Positions 41,917 through 52,700 of a stretch of 57,660 nucleotides of DNA are shown here, one piece after another. Positions within the stretch are counted from its first letter, which is position 1. The number at the start of each line of letters is the position of its first letter. The translations under genes and the position numbers were made by a program. The DNA comes from JACKCP01 sp034007295 (GTDB lineage: Bacteria; Desulfobacterota; Desulfobacteria; Desulfobacterales; JACKCP01): assembly GCA_034007295.1 (NCBI GenBank), contig JAVERC010000020.1, forward strand, positions 1 through 57,660, written 5' to 3'. Under the pieces are notes generated by a model, which saw only the letters and a program-made list of their open reading frames with translations, did no database searches and had not been told where the DNA came from.

Positions 41917-43620
41917 TTAAAAATCAAGTCCGTATTTCTTTAAAAATGCAACTCCGCCCTGAACACTGACATTTTGTTCGTATCCAAGTTCATTCAAGTT
42001 AAGCTGAGCTTCATAGGATCTTACACCTGTGTTGCACATAAGAACGATTTTTTTATCCTTTGGTACTTCATTTATTCTTCTTCTAAGCTCATCCTGGGGG
42101 ATACTCTTCCAGAAATCAGGATATTTTTCAACATATGGCCTTGCATCCCTTTCAGCACGGCAGTCAATTAAGGCAATTTCACCTTTTTTGATTTTCTCCC
42201 AGTACTCTTCAAATTCCCTGCTTCCTATTGGCCTGAACTGCTCATTCAAAAGGTTGTCTGCAACATTTCCAAGTGCATTTATTACGTCCATTGCAGAAGC
42301 AAACGGAGGTGAATATGCAATTTCCAAATTGCTTATATCATCTACAGTTGCACCTTTATCAAGAATTGCAGCAACAGCATTTATTCTTGCAACAGTTGCA
42401 TCTCCGTTTCCTCCGTATCCTTGAATACCAAGCACTCTTCTTGAGCCTCTTTCCACAACAAGTTCAAGATACATAAGATCCTTGTCAGGATAAAAATGAG
42501 CTCTGTCAAGCTGACACATCTGAACACTTACAGCATCAAATCCTGCTTTTAAAGCATTATCAAGGTTAAGACCTGCTCCGCAAAGACATCCATCAAATAT
42601 TTTTACAACAAAGCTTCCAACACCGCCCTTAAACTGCTTGTTTGATCCTGTGATATTTGATCCAATAACTCTTCCCTGTCTGTTTGCCATGGAACCAAGG
42701 GGAAAATATCCCCACTGACCTGACACAAGGTTTTTTATAGCTACACAGTCGCCTCCTGAATAAATATCAGGGTCTGATGTTTCAAGCCTGTCATTTACTA
42801 AAATTGCATCAAAAGGACCAATTGCAAGGCCTGCTTTTTTGGCAAGTTCAGAGTTTGGAACAACACCTGGAGCCATAATCACAAGGTCTGCTTCAAGCTC
42901 TCTTTTGTCTGTAACAACTTTTTTAACACTTCCATCTCCTTCAAGAGCTGTTACCTTTTCTCCAAGATAGAAAGTAATATCATTGTCTTCCATTTCTTTC
43001 ATTGCAAGACAAGACATTTCCTTTCCAACAAATCCAGGCATTATCTGATCTGCAATTTCAATAACACTTGTTTCTATACCCCACATATCTGCAAGTGCTT
43101 CAGCCATTTCAAGTCCTATAAAACCAGCACCTACAACAACAGCCTTTGAAACCTGGCCGGCTGTTATGGAAGCTTTTATATCTATTGCATCCTGAAGTTT
43201 TCCAACTCCATATACATTTTTGAGATCAAGACCTTTAATGCCAATGTTTCTTACCCTGCAGCCAGTTCCAAGAACAAGCTTGTCATAGGAAAGCCAGTCT
43301 TCTTTTTTCCCATCAACAACAATTTTTACTTTTTTATTTTTCCTGTCAATTTCAACTACTTCAGTTCCTGTCATTACTTTTACGTCTTTACAATTTGTAA
43401 AGAAGTACTCGTCCCTTACCATGTGAAAACTTGTTTTCATTAGATCAGAAGAATCACTTACGTCCCCTGAAACATAATAGGGAATTCCGCATCCTCCATA
43501 GGAAATAAATTTTTCCCTGTCTATTAGTATAACTTCAGCATCAGGCTCAGTTCGTTTCACCCTGCAGGCAACTTTTGGTCCAAGGGCAACTGCTCCTACA
43601 ACAACTATCTTCCTGGACAT
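41917..43620 (-). CDS. CoA-disulfide/persulfide reductase-like flavoprotein with C-terminal rhodanese domain
   Basis: A 567-residue FAD/NAD(P)H disulfide oxidoreductase. The N-terminus KIVVVGAVALGPKVACRVKR is the FAD loop, with GAVALG where GGVAAG is usual. Cys44 in SYGGCGIPYYVSGDV is the single active-site Cys of the CoA-disulfide reductase/NADH oxidase/Npsr group. KAVVVGAGFIGLEMAEAL (about 160-180) binds NAD(P)H, and PDIYSGGDCVAI is the second FAD motif. A dimerisation domain follows and then a rhodanese domain (about 455-567) with active loop CNTGVRS (Cys529). The fused form is known to reduce CoA or sulfane persulfides, fitting sulfur metabolism in a sulfate reducer (inference). Confidence 0.9.
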   Translation of the reverse strand: MSRKIVVVGAVALGPKVACRVKRTEPDAEVILIDREKFISYGGCGIPYYVSGDVSDSSDLMKTSFHMVRDEYFFTNCKDVKVMTGTEVVEIDRKNKKVKIVVDGKKEDWLSYDKLVLGTGCRVRNIGIKGLDLKNVYGVGKLQDAIDIKASITAGQVSKAVVVGAGFIGLEMAEALADMWGIETSVIEIADQIMPGFVGKEMSCLAMKEMEDNDITFYLGEKVTALEGDGSVKKVVTDKRELEADLVIMAPGVVPNSELAKKAGLAIGPFDAILVNDRLETSDPDIYSGGDCVAIKNLVSGQWGYFPLGSMANRQGRVIGSNITGSNKQFKGGVGSFVVKIFDGCLCGAGLNLDNALKAGFDAVSVQMCQLDRAHFYPDKDLMYLELVVERGSRRVLGIQGYGGNGDATVARINAVAAILDKGATVDDISNLEIAYSPPFASAMDVINALGNVADNLLNEQFRPIGSREFEEYWEKIKKGEIALIDCRAERDARPYVEKYPDFWKSIPQDELRRRINEVPKDKKIVLMCNTGVRSYEAQLNLNELGYEQNVSVQGGVAFLKKYGLDF

Positions 43621-43824
43621 CTTTCCTCCGTAATTTATTAAAATTTTACAAATATTATCCCCAATTTTAAGGCAGACTTATATTTTTTAGCTCCGCCAAA
43701 TATTTAATTAATCAGATTAAAAAAAATCAAACAAGTTTTATTATATTTTTATTCAAAATTTGAGTAAAAAAGACTCAATTTAATTTCAAGACAATGTTTG
43801 AAAAACAAATAAAGCTCAATTTAG

Positions 43825-45831
43825 TTACAAAAGATTCAAATCCCAGTTTAATTTTGAATTTTTTCTTCTTTCCGCTTCAACCTCTTTTGGCACAAATTCA
43901 TTTATCTCTGCAAATAAAGAATAACCTGCTTTTTTTAATTCATTTTTATTTTCTGTAAGATCAATTTCCCAGGATGGATAAATCCAGTAAAGAGAGTCAT
44001 ATTTTTTAACAAAACCGCCTTCTTTTTTCGGACTCAAAAAAAGTTCATCAATTTTAAGTTCATCAGATTTAACAGCTGATATTGTATATGGAAAATATCC
44101 TTTAACTATTATTCCAAGGGGAATTTTTGAAATTTTAGGCATTAAAATCAAGTCTTCTCTGCCAAGTTCAGGACTTACAATTGCACCCTTAAAACCGTTT
44201 TTTTCCATAATTTCTGCAGCAAGAGTATTTGTAAGATTGCAAAAGGGCCCTCCCCAGACATTAACAGTTCTTATTTTCTTAAAAAGTCCTGCCTGCCATA
44301 TGTTGTTTGCAACAAAATTTTTCCCGCCTTTTTCAATAATCAAATCAATTGCATCAATATATTTCTGCTCTTCTTCAGGCCAGATAAAAGGGGGAAGCCA
44401 AAACCACTGTCCAAATGAGAAATCCTTTTTTTCATATGATAGTTTTTCGATAAAAAGATCATCTATCCAAAGCCCTCCAGGAACCTGAAGACTACCTTTT
44501 TTTGAACATCTTTTTACAAATGTTTCTTTTGTATTAATCCTTTTTTTATCAAACTTTTTGGGTTCTTCACCAAGGGAAAAAGAAACAGGAGAAGGTTTTA
44601 TCCCTTCAATCTGTTCATATTCTTTTTTTAAAGATTCAATATAATTGACAAGTTCCTGTTCTTTTCTGTCAATTAAAAAAACAGGGGTTTTGGAAGGAGG
44701 AATTTTTTTGAAATCAGATGGCCTGAATACAAATTTACCACCCTTTGGAAGGGATAAGGGAACATAAATCACATTATGAAAAAGGTCTCCTTCATATCCG
44801 ATTCTAATTTTATCTCCCTTTAAAAGAGGTTCTCTTGGTTCAATAAAAAACTTTTTACCGTCATTTGAAATCCTTCCCAAAAATTTTCCAGAACCTGTTT
44901 CACTGTTTTCTCCTGCCGGATTATAAGTTCTCTGAGGAAGAAAATTATAATGACTAAGCGGCCTTCCAAGTGCCTCATCAAAAATTTTGACTGCATCTTT
45001 TTTTTCCTTTGCAGTCATTATCTGATCCCTTAAATTCTTGTATCCCCAGACAGTATAATAAACATAATGGGGAGTCTTTTTTCTTCCCTCTATTTTCCAT
45101 GTCTTAACTTCAGGAACTTCTTGAAGAACCTTGACAAGAACATCAAGACCCAAATCCATGCATGAAAAAAAATTTTTTTTCAAATCTTTCTGGGAATAAA
45201 TTCTTCTGCATGGCTGAACACATCTTCCCCTAAGTCCGCTTTTCCCCCCCATAAAGCTGCTCCAATAACATCTTCCTGAAATTCCATAACAAAGAGAGCC
45301 GTGGATAAAAACCTCTAAATCAACACCGGATTTTTTATCAGCCATAAGTTTAATCTGATCTATAGAAAATTCCCGGGGAAGAACAACCCTTGAAATATTA
45401 TTTTTTTTAGCCATTTTAATCCCTGAGGGCAGAGACAGTGCAGAAAGGGTTGAAAGATGAAGCTCGGACCTTATTCCAACTTCAGAAGCTATTTTTATCA
45501 TTGCAGGATCATTAATAATCAGTGCATCCGGCTTAACATAACGCTTTATTCTTACAAGCATTCTGCCGACTTTTGGAATTTCAGAGTCTTTAAGAACAGA
45601 ATTTATTGCAATATAAAGCTTTATATTTTTTCTTCTTGCAAGCTCGGAAAGTTTTGAAAGTTCTTCAATTGAAAAATTATCAGCCTCCATTCTTGCCGAA
45701 AAATTTTTTAAGGAACAGTATACTGCATCTGCACCGGCAGCAATTGCTGCAAAAAAAGACTCCAGATTTCCGGCCGGAGCAAGTATTTCTGGTTTATGTT
45801 CCTGTTTTTTTCTTATCATTTGTTTCCTCAC
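43825..45831 (-). CDS. Peptidase U32 family protein (RlhA/YhbU-type RNA hydroxylation factor)
   Basis: The 668-residue protein opens ILAPAGNLESFFAAIAAGADAVY, the U32 barrel signature. It has LIINDPAMIKIA and LHLSTLSAL, and a cysteine cluster at residues 181, 188, 204 and 208 (SLCYGISGRCYW, GRCVQPCRR), likely an Fe-S site. The long C-terminal part fits the RlhA-like group. Characterised U32 proteins are not proven peptidases; RlhA and TrhP hydroxylate 23S rRNA or tRNA. Which RNA this one serves cannot be told. It is divergent from the helicase gene, 62 bp away. Confidence 0.85.
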   Translation of the reverse strand: MRKQMIRKKQEHKPEILAPAGNLESFFAAIAAGADAVYCSLKNFSARMEADNFSIEELSKLSELARRKNIKLYIAINSVLKDSEIPKVGRMLVRIKRYVKPDALIINDPAMIKIASEVGIRSELHLSTLSALSLPSGIKMAKKNNISRVVLPREFSIDQIKLMADKKSGVDLEVFIHGSLCYGISGRCYWSSFMGGKSGLRGRCVQPCRRIYSQKDLKKNFFSCMDLGLDVLVKVLQEVPEVKTWKIEGRKKTPHYVYYTVWGYKNLRDQIMTAKEKKDAVKIFDEALGRPLSHYNFLPQRTYNPAGENSETGSGKFLGRISNDGKKFFIEPREPLLKGDKIRIGYEGDLFHNVIYVPLSLPKGGKFVFRPSDFKKIPPSKTPVFLIDRKEQELVNYIESLKKEYEQIEGIKPSPVSFSLGEEPKKFDKKRINTKETFVKRCSKKGSLQVPGGLWIDDLFIEKLSYEKKDFSFGQWFWLPPFIWPEEEQKYIDAIDLIIEKGGKNFVANNIWQAGLFKKIRTVNVWGGPFCNLTNTLAAEIMEKNGFKGAIVSPELGREDLILMPKISKIPLGIIVKGYFPYTISAVKSDELKIDELFLSPKKEGGFVKKYDSLYWIYPSWEIDLTENKNELKKAGYSLFAEINEFVPKEVEAERRKNSKLNWDLNLL

Positions 45832-45893
45832 TTGCGGTAAATATTAATTAAGTGTTATAGGCAAACTTTGGATAATAATTAAAGAGAGTCTTT

Positions 45894-48020
45894 ATGGACA
45901 GTAAAAAATTTAAAAATAAAAAAGTTTTTAATAACACCAAAGACGACAATACTAAAAAATATATTAAAAACAAAAGGTTTTCAAAAAAAAACACTTCTAA
46001 TGTTTCCAGATTAAAGGCAGGTTCAGACAAAAGATTAAAAGAGATTTTTAAAAAAATAGGTGTTCCTGAAAAAACAGAATTTAAAGCAGACAGATTCCAG
46101 CAGGAAGCAATAGATCTTGTCCCAAAAGAAGACTGTATTGTTACAGCTCCAACAGGTGCAGGCAAAACCTGGATTGCTGAAGTTGCAATGGAAAAAATTT
46201 TCCATTCAGGCGGAAGATCCTGGTATGCATCTCCATTAAAAGCTCTTACAAACACATTATATAAAGTTTTTTCCGAAAAATTCGGAGAAAAAAATGTAGG
46301 TATTTTAACAGGAGACAGAAAAGAACTTCCGGATGCACCAATTATTATTGGAACAACTGAAATTCTAAGAAACCATCTTTATGATGCAATGCATGAAGGA
46401 AGAGATATTGACACAGACTATGTAATAATGGACGAAGCTCATTATCTTGGAGATGAAGACAGAGGCGTTGTATGGGAAGAGGTTTTAATTTATCTTCCTG
46501 TAAGAATACCGGTTCTTCTTTTGTCTGCAACAATTGAAAATGCAGATCAGATTGCAGGATGGATGGAATCTATAAGACACAGGGAATGTAAGGTCATTAA
46601 AGCCAAAAAAAGACCTGTTGAACTCTACCCCCTTTTTCTTCATCCCTCAGGAACTGTTTTTCCTTTTTTTGAAACAATAAATGAAAAAGGAAAGCCTCCT
46701 GTAACAAGAATATATAAAAAAGTAAGAAAATATATTGCAAATGTGCACAGGCCTCTTTTATCCCATCCTGGAAGAATACCTCCCATGGGGGAAATAATAG
46801 GCATACTTGGCAACTACAACCTTCTTCCATCAATATTTTTCTTAAAATCAAGGGCAGACTGTGACAATTCCGTTGAAATATGCGAAAGAAACGGCCTTAA
46901 GACAACAAAGGAACAAAGAGATAAAATAATAAAAAAACTTGATTATCTAGTGGAAAAACATCCCCACATAAAAAATCATCCACAGATAAAATATGTTATA
47001 AATTCAGGGGTTGCAGCACACCACAGCGGCCACCTTCCTCCGTGGAAGGAAACAGTTGAAGAACTTATGACAGATGGACTTTTAAATGCTGTTTTTGCAA
47101 CTTCAACTGTTGCAGCCGGAGTAAACTTTCCTGCAAGAAGCGTTGTTCTTTCAAATTCAGACAAATTCAACGGTGTTGAGTTTCTTCCCCTTACACCAAC
47201 AGAACTTCATCAGATGACAGGCCGTGCAGGAAGAAGGGGAATGGACAATATTGGATTTGTTATTTCACTTCCAGGAAAATTTATGGACTTAAAACTTCTT
47301 GGAAAACTTTTTTTCCAGAGTCCAGGACCTGTTTTAAGCAAACTTAAAATAAATTTTTCAATGGTTTTAAACCTTCTTTTATCACACTCGCCTTTCCAGA
47401 TTGAAATTTTAATTGAAAGATCTCTTGCATCATATCAAATAAAAGAATCTGTTGAATTAAAAAGCGATTTCAGAAAAAGGCTCAATTTCTTAAAAAAAAC
47501 AGGATATGTAAATGATAATGACAACCTTACACATGACGGTACCTGGGCTTCAAAACTCAGGATTGATTATCCCCTCATAGTTGCTGAAGGTTTCAGAAAA
47601 GAACTTTTCCCAAAATCAGCAGTTCTTCTTGCATCAATTATTTCATGCTTTGTTACAGACAGGGAATATAAAGACGATCTTCTTTTCCACAGAAGTATTC
47701 CAAAAACTTTACGAAAAGAATATATAAACATAAAAAAAGAGCTTGAATCATTTTTTTCAGATCTTCATAATAGCGGATTTAACGTGCCTGATCTTTATCT
47801 TACACCTGCTGTAATGACTTATCACTGGGCAATGGGAGTTCCATGGGAAGAGGTAAGCAGATTAAGTGAAATTGCAGAAGGCGACCTTGTAAGGCTTTTC
47901 CTTAGAACTGCTGATAATTTAAGGCATATAAAAAATCTTACAGAAGTATTTCCTGAAGAGGCAGCAGCTGCAGCAGAAGCAGTTGAACTTATTTTAAGGG
48001 AACCTGTTATAACAGATTAA
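45894..48020 (+). CDS. Ski2/Mtr4-like superfamily 2 RNA helicase
   Basis: A 708-residue helicase with a lysine-rich tail (1-45). Motifs are RFQQEAIDLV (Q-like), APTGAGKT (85-92), SPLKALTN, TGDRKELPDAPIIIGTTEIL, DEAH (180-183), LLSATIEN (209-216), then SGVAAHHSGHLPPWKETVEEL and QMTGRAGRRGMDNIGF (440-455). The last two are hallmarks of the Ski2/Mtr4 family, which unwinds RNA for exosome or translation-associated decay in eukaryotes and archaea. No arch domain is evident; a helical C-terminal region follows. RF3 starts only 29 bases downstream, so an operon is likely. Confidence 0.9.
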   Translation: MDSKKFKNKKVFNNTKDDNTKKYIKNKRFSKKNTSNVSRLKAGSDKRLKEIFKKIGVPEKTEFKADRFQQEAIDLVPKEDCIVTAPTGAGKTWIAEVAMEKIFHSGGRSWYASPLKALTNTLYKVFSEKFGEKNVGILTGDRKELPDAPIIIGTTEILRNHLYDAMHEGRDIDTDYVIMDEAHYLGDEDRGVVWEEVLIYLPVRIPVLLLSATIENADQIAGWMESIRHRECKVIKAKKRPVELYPLFLHPSGTVFPFFETINEKGKPPVTRIYKKVRKYIANVHRPLLSHPGRIPPMGEIIGILGNYNLLPSIFFLKSRADCDNSVEICERNGLKTTKEQRDKIIKKLDYLVEKHPHIKNHPQIKYVINSGVAAHHSGHLPPWKETVEELMTDGLLNAVFATSTVAAGVNFPARSVVLSNSDKFNGVEFLPLTPTELHQMTGRAGRRGMDNIGFVISLPGKFMDLKLLGKLFFQSPGPVLSKLKINFSMVLNLLLSHSPFQIEILIERSLASYQIKESVELKSDFRKRLNFLKKTGYVNDNDNLTHDGTWASKLRIDYPLIVAEGFRKELFPKSAVLLASIISCFVTDREYKDDLLFHRSIPKTLRKEYINIKKELESFFSDLHNSGFNVPDLYLTPAVMTYHWAMGVPWEEVSRLSEIAEGDLVRLFLRTADNLRHIKNLTEVFPEEAAAAAEAVELILREPVITD

Positions 48021-48049
48021 AACAATAATTTTCGAAAGATTAAGTATTA

Positions 48050-49636
48050 ATGAGTAAAAAAATAGCTGAAGAAATTAAAAAAAGAAGAACATTTGGAATA
48101 ATAAGCCATCCTGATGCAGGTAAAACAACACTTACTGAAAAACTTCTCCTTTTTGGAGGTGCAATTGAACAGGCAGGTGCAATCAAGGCAAGAAAATCTG
48201 AAAGACATGCAACAAGCGACTGGATGGCTGTTGAACAGCAAAGGGGAATATCTGTCACAACATCTGTAATGAAATTCAATTACAATGACTATGAAATAAA
48301 CCTTCTTGACACACCTGGTCACAAGGACTTTTCAGAAGATACATACAGGGTCTTAACAGCAGTTGACTCAGCTCTTATGATAATTGACAGCGGAAACGGA
48401 GTTGAACCCCAGACTGAAAAGCTTATGGAAGTATGCAGAATGAGAAATACTCCCATTATAACATTTATTAACAAACTTGACCGTGTCGGTCTTGAACCAC
48501 TTGATATTCTAGCTGAAATTGAAGACAAGCTACAGATAGAGTGCACTCCCCTTTCCTGGCCTATTGGAATGGGAAAGGAATTTAAAGGGGTATATAACCT
48601 TGTAGATAAATCAATTCTTCTTTTCCGTGCAGGACAGGATAAACTTCCAGAAGATGTTGTTGAAATAGATTCACTTGAAAATAAAAAACTTGATGAAGTT
48701 TTAGGATCTCTTGCAGACAAACTAAGGGAAGATGTTGAGCTTATAGAAGGTGCAGCAGATCCCTTTGATCTTGAACTTTTTTTAAACGGTACCCAGACTC
48801 CGGTATTTTTCGGCTCTGCTCTGAATAATTTCGGAGTTCAGGAAATACTTGACGCACTTACCCAATATGCACCTCCGCCTTTCCCAAGGGAAACACACAC
48901 AAGATTTGTTGATCCAATGGAAGAAGACTTTACAGGTTTTGCATTCAAAATTCAGGCAAACATGGATCCCCAGCACAGGGACAGAATTGCTTTTATAAGG
49001 GTATGCTCAGGCAAATTCACCAAGGGAATGAAGGTAATGCACCACAGAATCGGCAAGGAAATAACTTTAGCCAATGCAATAACCTTCATGGCAAGGGAAA
49101 GAAGTCATGTTGAAGAAGCCTGGCCAGGTGATATAATCGGCATTCACAACCATGGAACAATAAAAATCGGAGACACCTTTTCTATTAAAGAGCCTCTTAA
49201 ATTTAAAGGGATTCCAAACTTTGCACCTGAACTTTTTAAAAGAGTTATATTAAAAAATCCCTTAAAAACAAAACAGCTTAACAAAGGTCTTATCCAGCTT
49301 TCAGAAGAAGGTGCAATTCAGTTTTTCAAGCCTCTTATAGGAAATGATATTATACTTGGAGCTGTTGGAGAACTTCAGTTTGATGTAACAATAGCAAGGC
49401 TTAAAGATGAATACGGAGTTGATGCGATTTATGAGCCAATAAATTTTTCAGTTGCACGCTGGGTTGAATTTGATGATTTAAAAGATGAAAAAGAATTTGA
49501 AAGAAAAAACCAGAGCAATATGGCACTTGATTCAGAAGGTTATAAAACCTTTTTAACAACATCAGAATGGCAGCTAGGTTTTATAAAAGAAAAATGGCCC
49601 AAGGTAAAATTTCACAAAACAAGAGAACATGACTGA
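48050..49636 (+). CDS. prfC: Peptide chain release factor 3
   Basis: A 528-residue translational GTPase that recycles RF1/RF2 from the ribosome. G1 ISHPDAGKTTLTEKLL, SDWMAVEQQRGISVTTSVM (switch I), LLDTPGHKDFSEDTYR (G3) and FINKLDR (G4) are standard. The C-terminal half has AVGELQFDV and WPKVKFHKTREHD. The GISVTTSVM form distinguishes RF3 from EF-G. It lies 29 bases after the helicase gene on the same strand. Confidence 0.97.
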   Translation: MSKKIAEEIKKRRTFGIISHPDAGKTTLTEKLLLFGGAIEQAGAIKARKSERHATSDWMAVEQQRGISVTTSVMKFNYNDYEINLLDTPGHKDFSEDTYRVLTAVDSALMIIDSGNGVEPQTEKLMEVCRMRNTPIITFINKLDRVGLEPLDILAEIEDKLQIECTPLSWPIGMGKEFKGVYNLVDKSILLFRAGQDKLPEDVVEIDSLENKKLDEVLGSLADKLREDVELIEGAADPFDLELFLNGTQTPVFFGSALNNFGVQEILDALTQYAPPPFPRETHTRFVDPMEEDFTGFAFKIQANMDPQHRDRIAFIRVCSGKFTKGMKVMHHRIGKEITLANAITFMARERSHVEEAWPGDIIGIHNHGTIKIGDTFSIKEPLKFKGIPNFAPELFKRVILKNPLKTKQLNKGLIQLSEEGAIQFFKPLIGNDIILGAVGELQFDVTIARLKDEYGVDAIYEPINFSVARWVEFDDLKDEKEFERKNQSNMALDSEGYKTFLTTSEWQLGFIKEKWPKVKFHKTREHD

Positions 49637-49751
49637 TTTTTTATCCAGCCTGTTTTTTTATATTTTATGTTTAATTTATATATTCTGAACTTAATATATG
49701 ATATCTTAATTGTCCTTAAAAAATTTTAATTTATTTGTATGAGGCTAAAAA

Positions 49752-52700
49752 ATGACAAGCACAGGATACAGGGAAATACCATATAACTATACTTCCGCAG
49801 ATGATGAGCAGATTGTATCAAGAATTCTTGGACAAGATACATGGCAGATACTTGAAGGTCTCAGATCACAAAGGGTTACTGGAAGATCAGCCAGGCTTTT
49901 AATGAGATTTATAGGCGACATTTTTATTCTAAAAAGAAATCCCTTTGTTTTTCAAGAACTTGTAGAATCTTCAAAAAGAAGAAAAGAATATTTCAAAAAA
50001 AGCGAGGACGAACTTTCAGTTATTGAATCAGCTGCCTTGAATAATGAGGTAATTCCTGTTGTAAAAAAATGCAGGATAGTTCTTGAAAAGATTAAAAAAG
50101 AAATAAACGAAATTAAAAAAAAGAGAAAAGAAGTATTAAAAATACTTGGTGAAATTGTTGGAAAGGAAAATGTATATTTTGATCCTTTCACATTAAACAG
50201 CCACGCAACAGATGCAACAGACTGGAGAATGTGCCTTCCATGGGCAGTTGTTCGTCCTTTTCATGAAGATCAGGTACCAAAACTTTTAAAAGCAATTGAA
50301 GACCTTGAATTGCACGTAATCCCAAGGGGTGCAGGAACAGGACTTACAGGCGGTGCAGTTCCATTAACTGAAAACTGCATAATGATAAACACTGAAAAAC
50401 TTGCAAAAATTCACGGTATAGAAAAAAGAAAATTCACTGACGATAACGGCAGTACAAAGGAAATGTCAGTATTAAAAGCTGATGCCGGAGTAATAGCTGA
50501 TCAGGCCATGAAATTTGCAGAAAAAAACAACCTTGTTTTTGCAACTGACCCTACCAGCTCATGGGCATGTACCCTTGGAGGAAATATAAGCGAAAATGCG
50601 GGAGGAAAAAAGGCTGTATTATGGGGAACATGCATAGACAATGTTCTTGATTTCAAGGTTGCAATGCCAGGAGGTTTTTTTGTTCTTGTTGAAAGAACTG
50701 ACCACCGCATGAGAAAAATCATGCCCCAGGATATTGTAACCTTTAAAGTTACAAATCTTTCAACAAATGAGTCAGAAGAAATAAAACTTGTTGGAAGCGA
50801 AATAAGAAAACCAGGACTTTGGAAGGATATTACAAACAAAACCCTTAACGGAGTACCAGGCCTTCAAAAGGAAGGATGCGATGGCATAATAACTTCAGCA
50901 TCTTTTATTCTTTATGAAGACTACAAATTCAAAACAACCTGCTGCCTTGAATTTTTCGGGGAAAGCATGGATGAAGCAAGCATTGTAATTTCAGAACTTA
51001 CAAAACTTTTTGAAGACAGAACCAAAGAAACCCTGATGGCTTTGGAACATTTTGATGACGAATACATAAAAGCCATAAACTATAAAGTTAAAGCACCTAA
51101 AAGTGAGATTCCAAAGGCAGTACTTTTGATAGATCTTGTTGGAAACACTCAAGAAGAGCTTGAAAAAGGAAAACAAAAACTTTCTGACCTTCTTACAAAC
51201 TATGAAAATACAGAAATCTTTTTTGCTGCTGACAAAAAAGAAGCAGACAAATTCTGGGGAGACAGAAAAAAATTCGGAGCTATTGCTGCAAGGACAAATG
51301 CTTTTAAATTAAATGAAGATATTGTTCTTCCAATTCATGCACTTGCAGATTTTGCAAGATATGTTGATCAATACAACAAAGAAGAAAACAGACACAGCCA
51401 GAAGCAGGTTGTAAAAACCCTTTCAGGCTATATAAAAACCATCCAGACAAAGTTAGAAAACAGGGACTGGATGGATTCAAAATTTCCTGAGCTTGAAAAA
51501 CTTGCAGGAGAAACAATTGAAAATCTTGACAAGGCATCAGCTGAAGAGCTTGAACATGAAAAATTCCTTTCAGAATTTATGGAAAAACTTTTTAACCTTT
51601 TTACAGGTGATATTGAAATAAAAGATTCAATTGAAAAGGTAAAAAAAGAAACCCGTGACAAAAGAATAATAATTGCAACCCATATGCATGCAGGAGACGG
51701 AAACAACCATGTAAACATTCCTGTTTTCTCAAACGATGTTGAAATGATGGCAAGGGCTCACAAAACAGCCGATGATATTATGGAAAAAACTGTTTCCCTT
51801 GGCGGTGTTGTAAGCGGTGAGCATGGAATAGGTATTACAAAAATCAAGCATATGGATAAAGATGAAATTAAAAGGCTTGAAGAATACAGGAAAAAAGCTG
51901 ACCCAAAACGTATAATGAACCCTGGAAAACTTTCAGATCAGTCTGTACACAAAAAAGTTTTTACACCATCATTCAATCTTTTAGGCCTTGAAGCAGCAAT
52001 TTTGCAGTATGGATCCCTTAAAACCCTGGCTGAAAAAATTTCAAGCTGCGTAAGATGCTGCAAATGCAAGCCTGTATGCTGTGTTTTTTATCCCCATAAA
52101 AACATGTTTTATCATCCAAGGAATAAAAACCTTGCAATTGCTGCAATAATTGAAGCTATTTTATACGATGCCCAAAGGACTCACACAGGTTCCAAATTTA
52201 ATGTTTTGAGATATCTTGAAGAAATCGCAGACCACTGCACAATCTGTCACAAATGCCAGCCTCCATGTCCTGTAAATATTGACACAGGAGAGGTAACAAT
52301 ACTTGAAAGAGAAATTCTTACTTCATTAAAATACAAGCATACACCCATTGGAACCAAAGTTGTTTTAAAATACTTGAAATCAAATAATCAGCCCTTGAAT
52401 AAAGTTTTTAAAAATGCCGTTTTAAGGCCTGGAATAAAAGTTCAAAATCTTTCAAAAAAGGGTCTTGACTATATTGAAGGAAAAATGCCCTTAAAAATTA
52501 AAGAGTTTGAAATTGATCCATTTGAAAATGAGTTTGTAAAAAATACAAAAACATACCAGATGCTTAAATCCTCTGCAACTGAACCGTCAAGGGAATCAAT
52601 AAGAGATTTTCTGCCGCCCTGCATGGATAACCAGGCAGTAATAATTAATCCCCAAGTTGAAACTGATTCAACTGTTTTTTATTTTCCAGGATGCGGATCT

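Noticed and set aside
45848..46255. Minus-strand frame of 135 codons opposite the helicase start
   Set aside because: The plus strand encodes the clear Walker A helicase motif here; the reverse frame has no recognisable domain.
48319..48720. 133-codon minus-strand frame within prfC
   Set aside because: Serine/arginine-rich antisense translation of a conserved GTPase domain; typical shadow.
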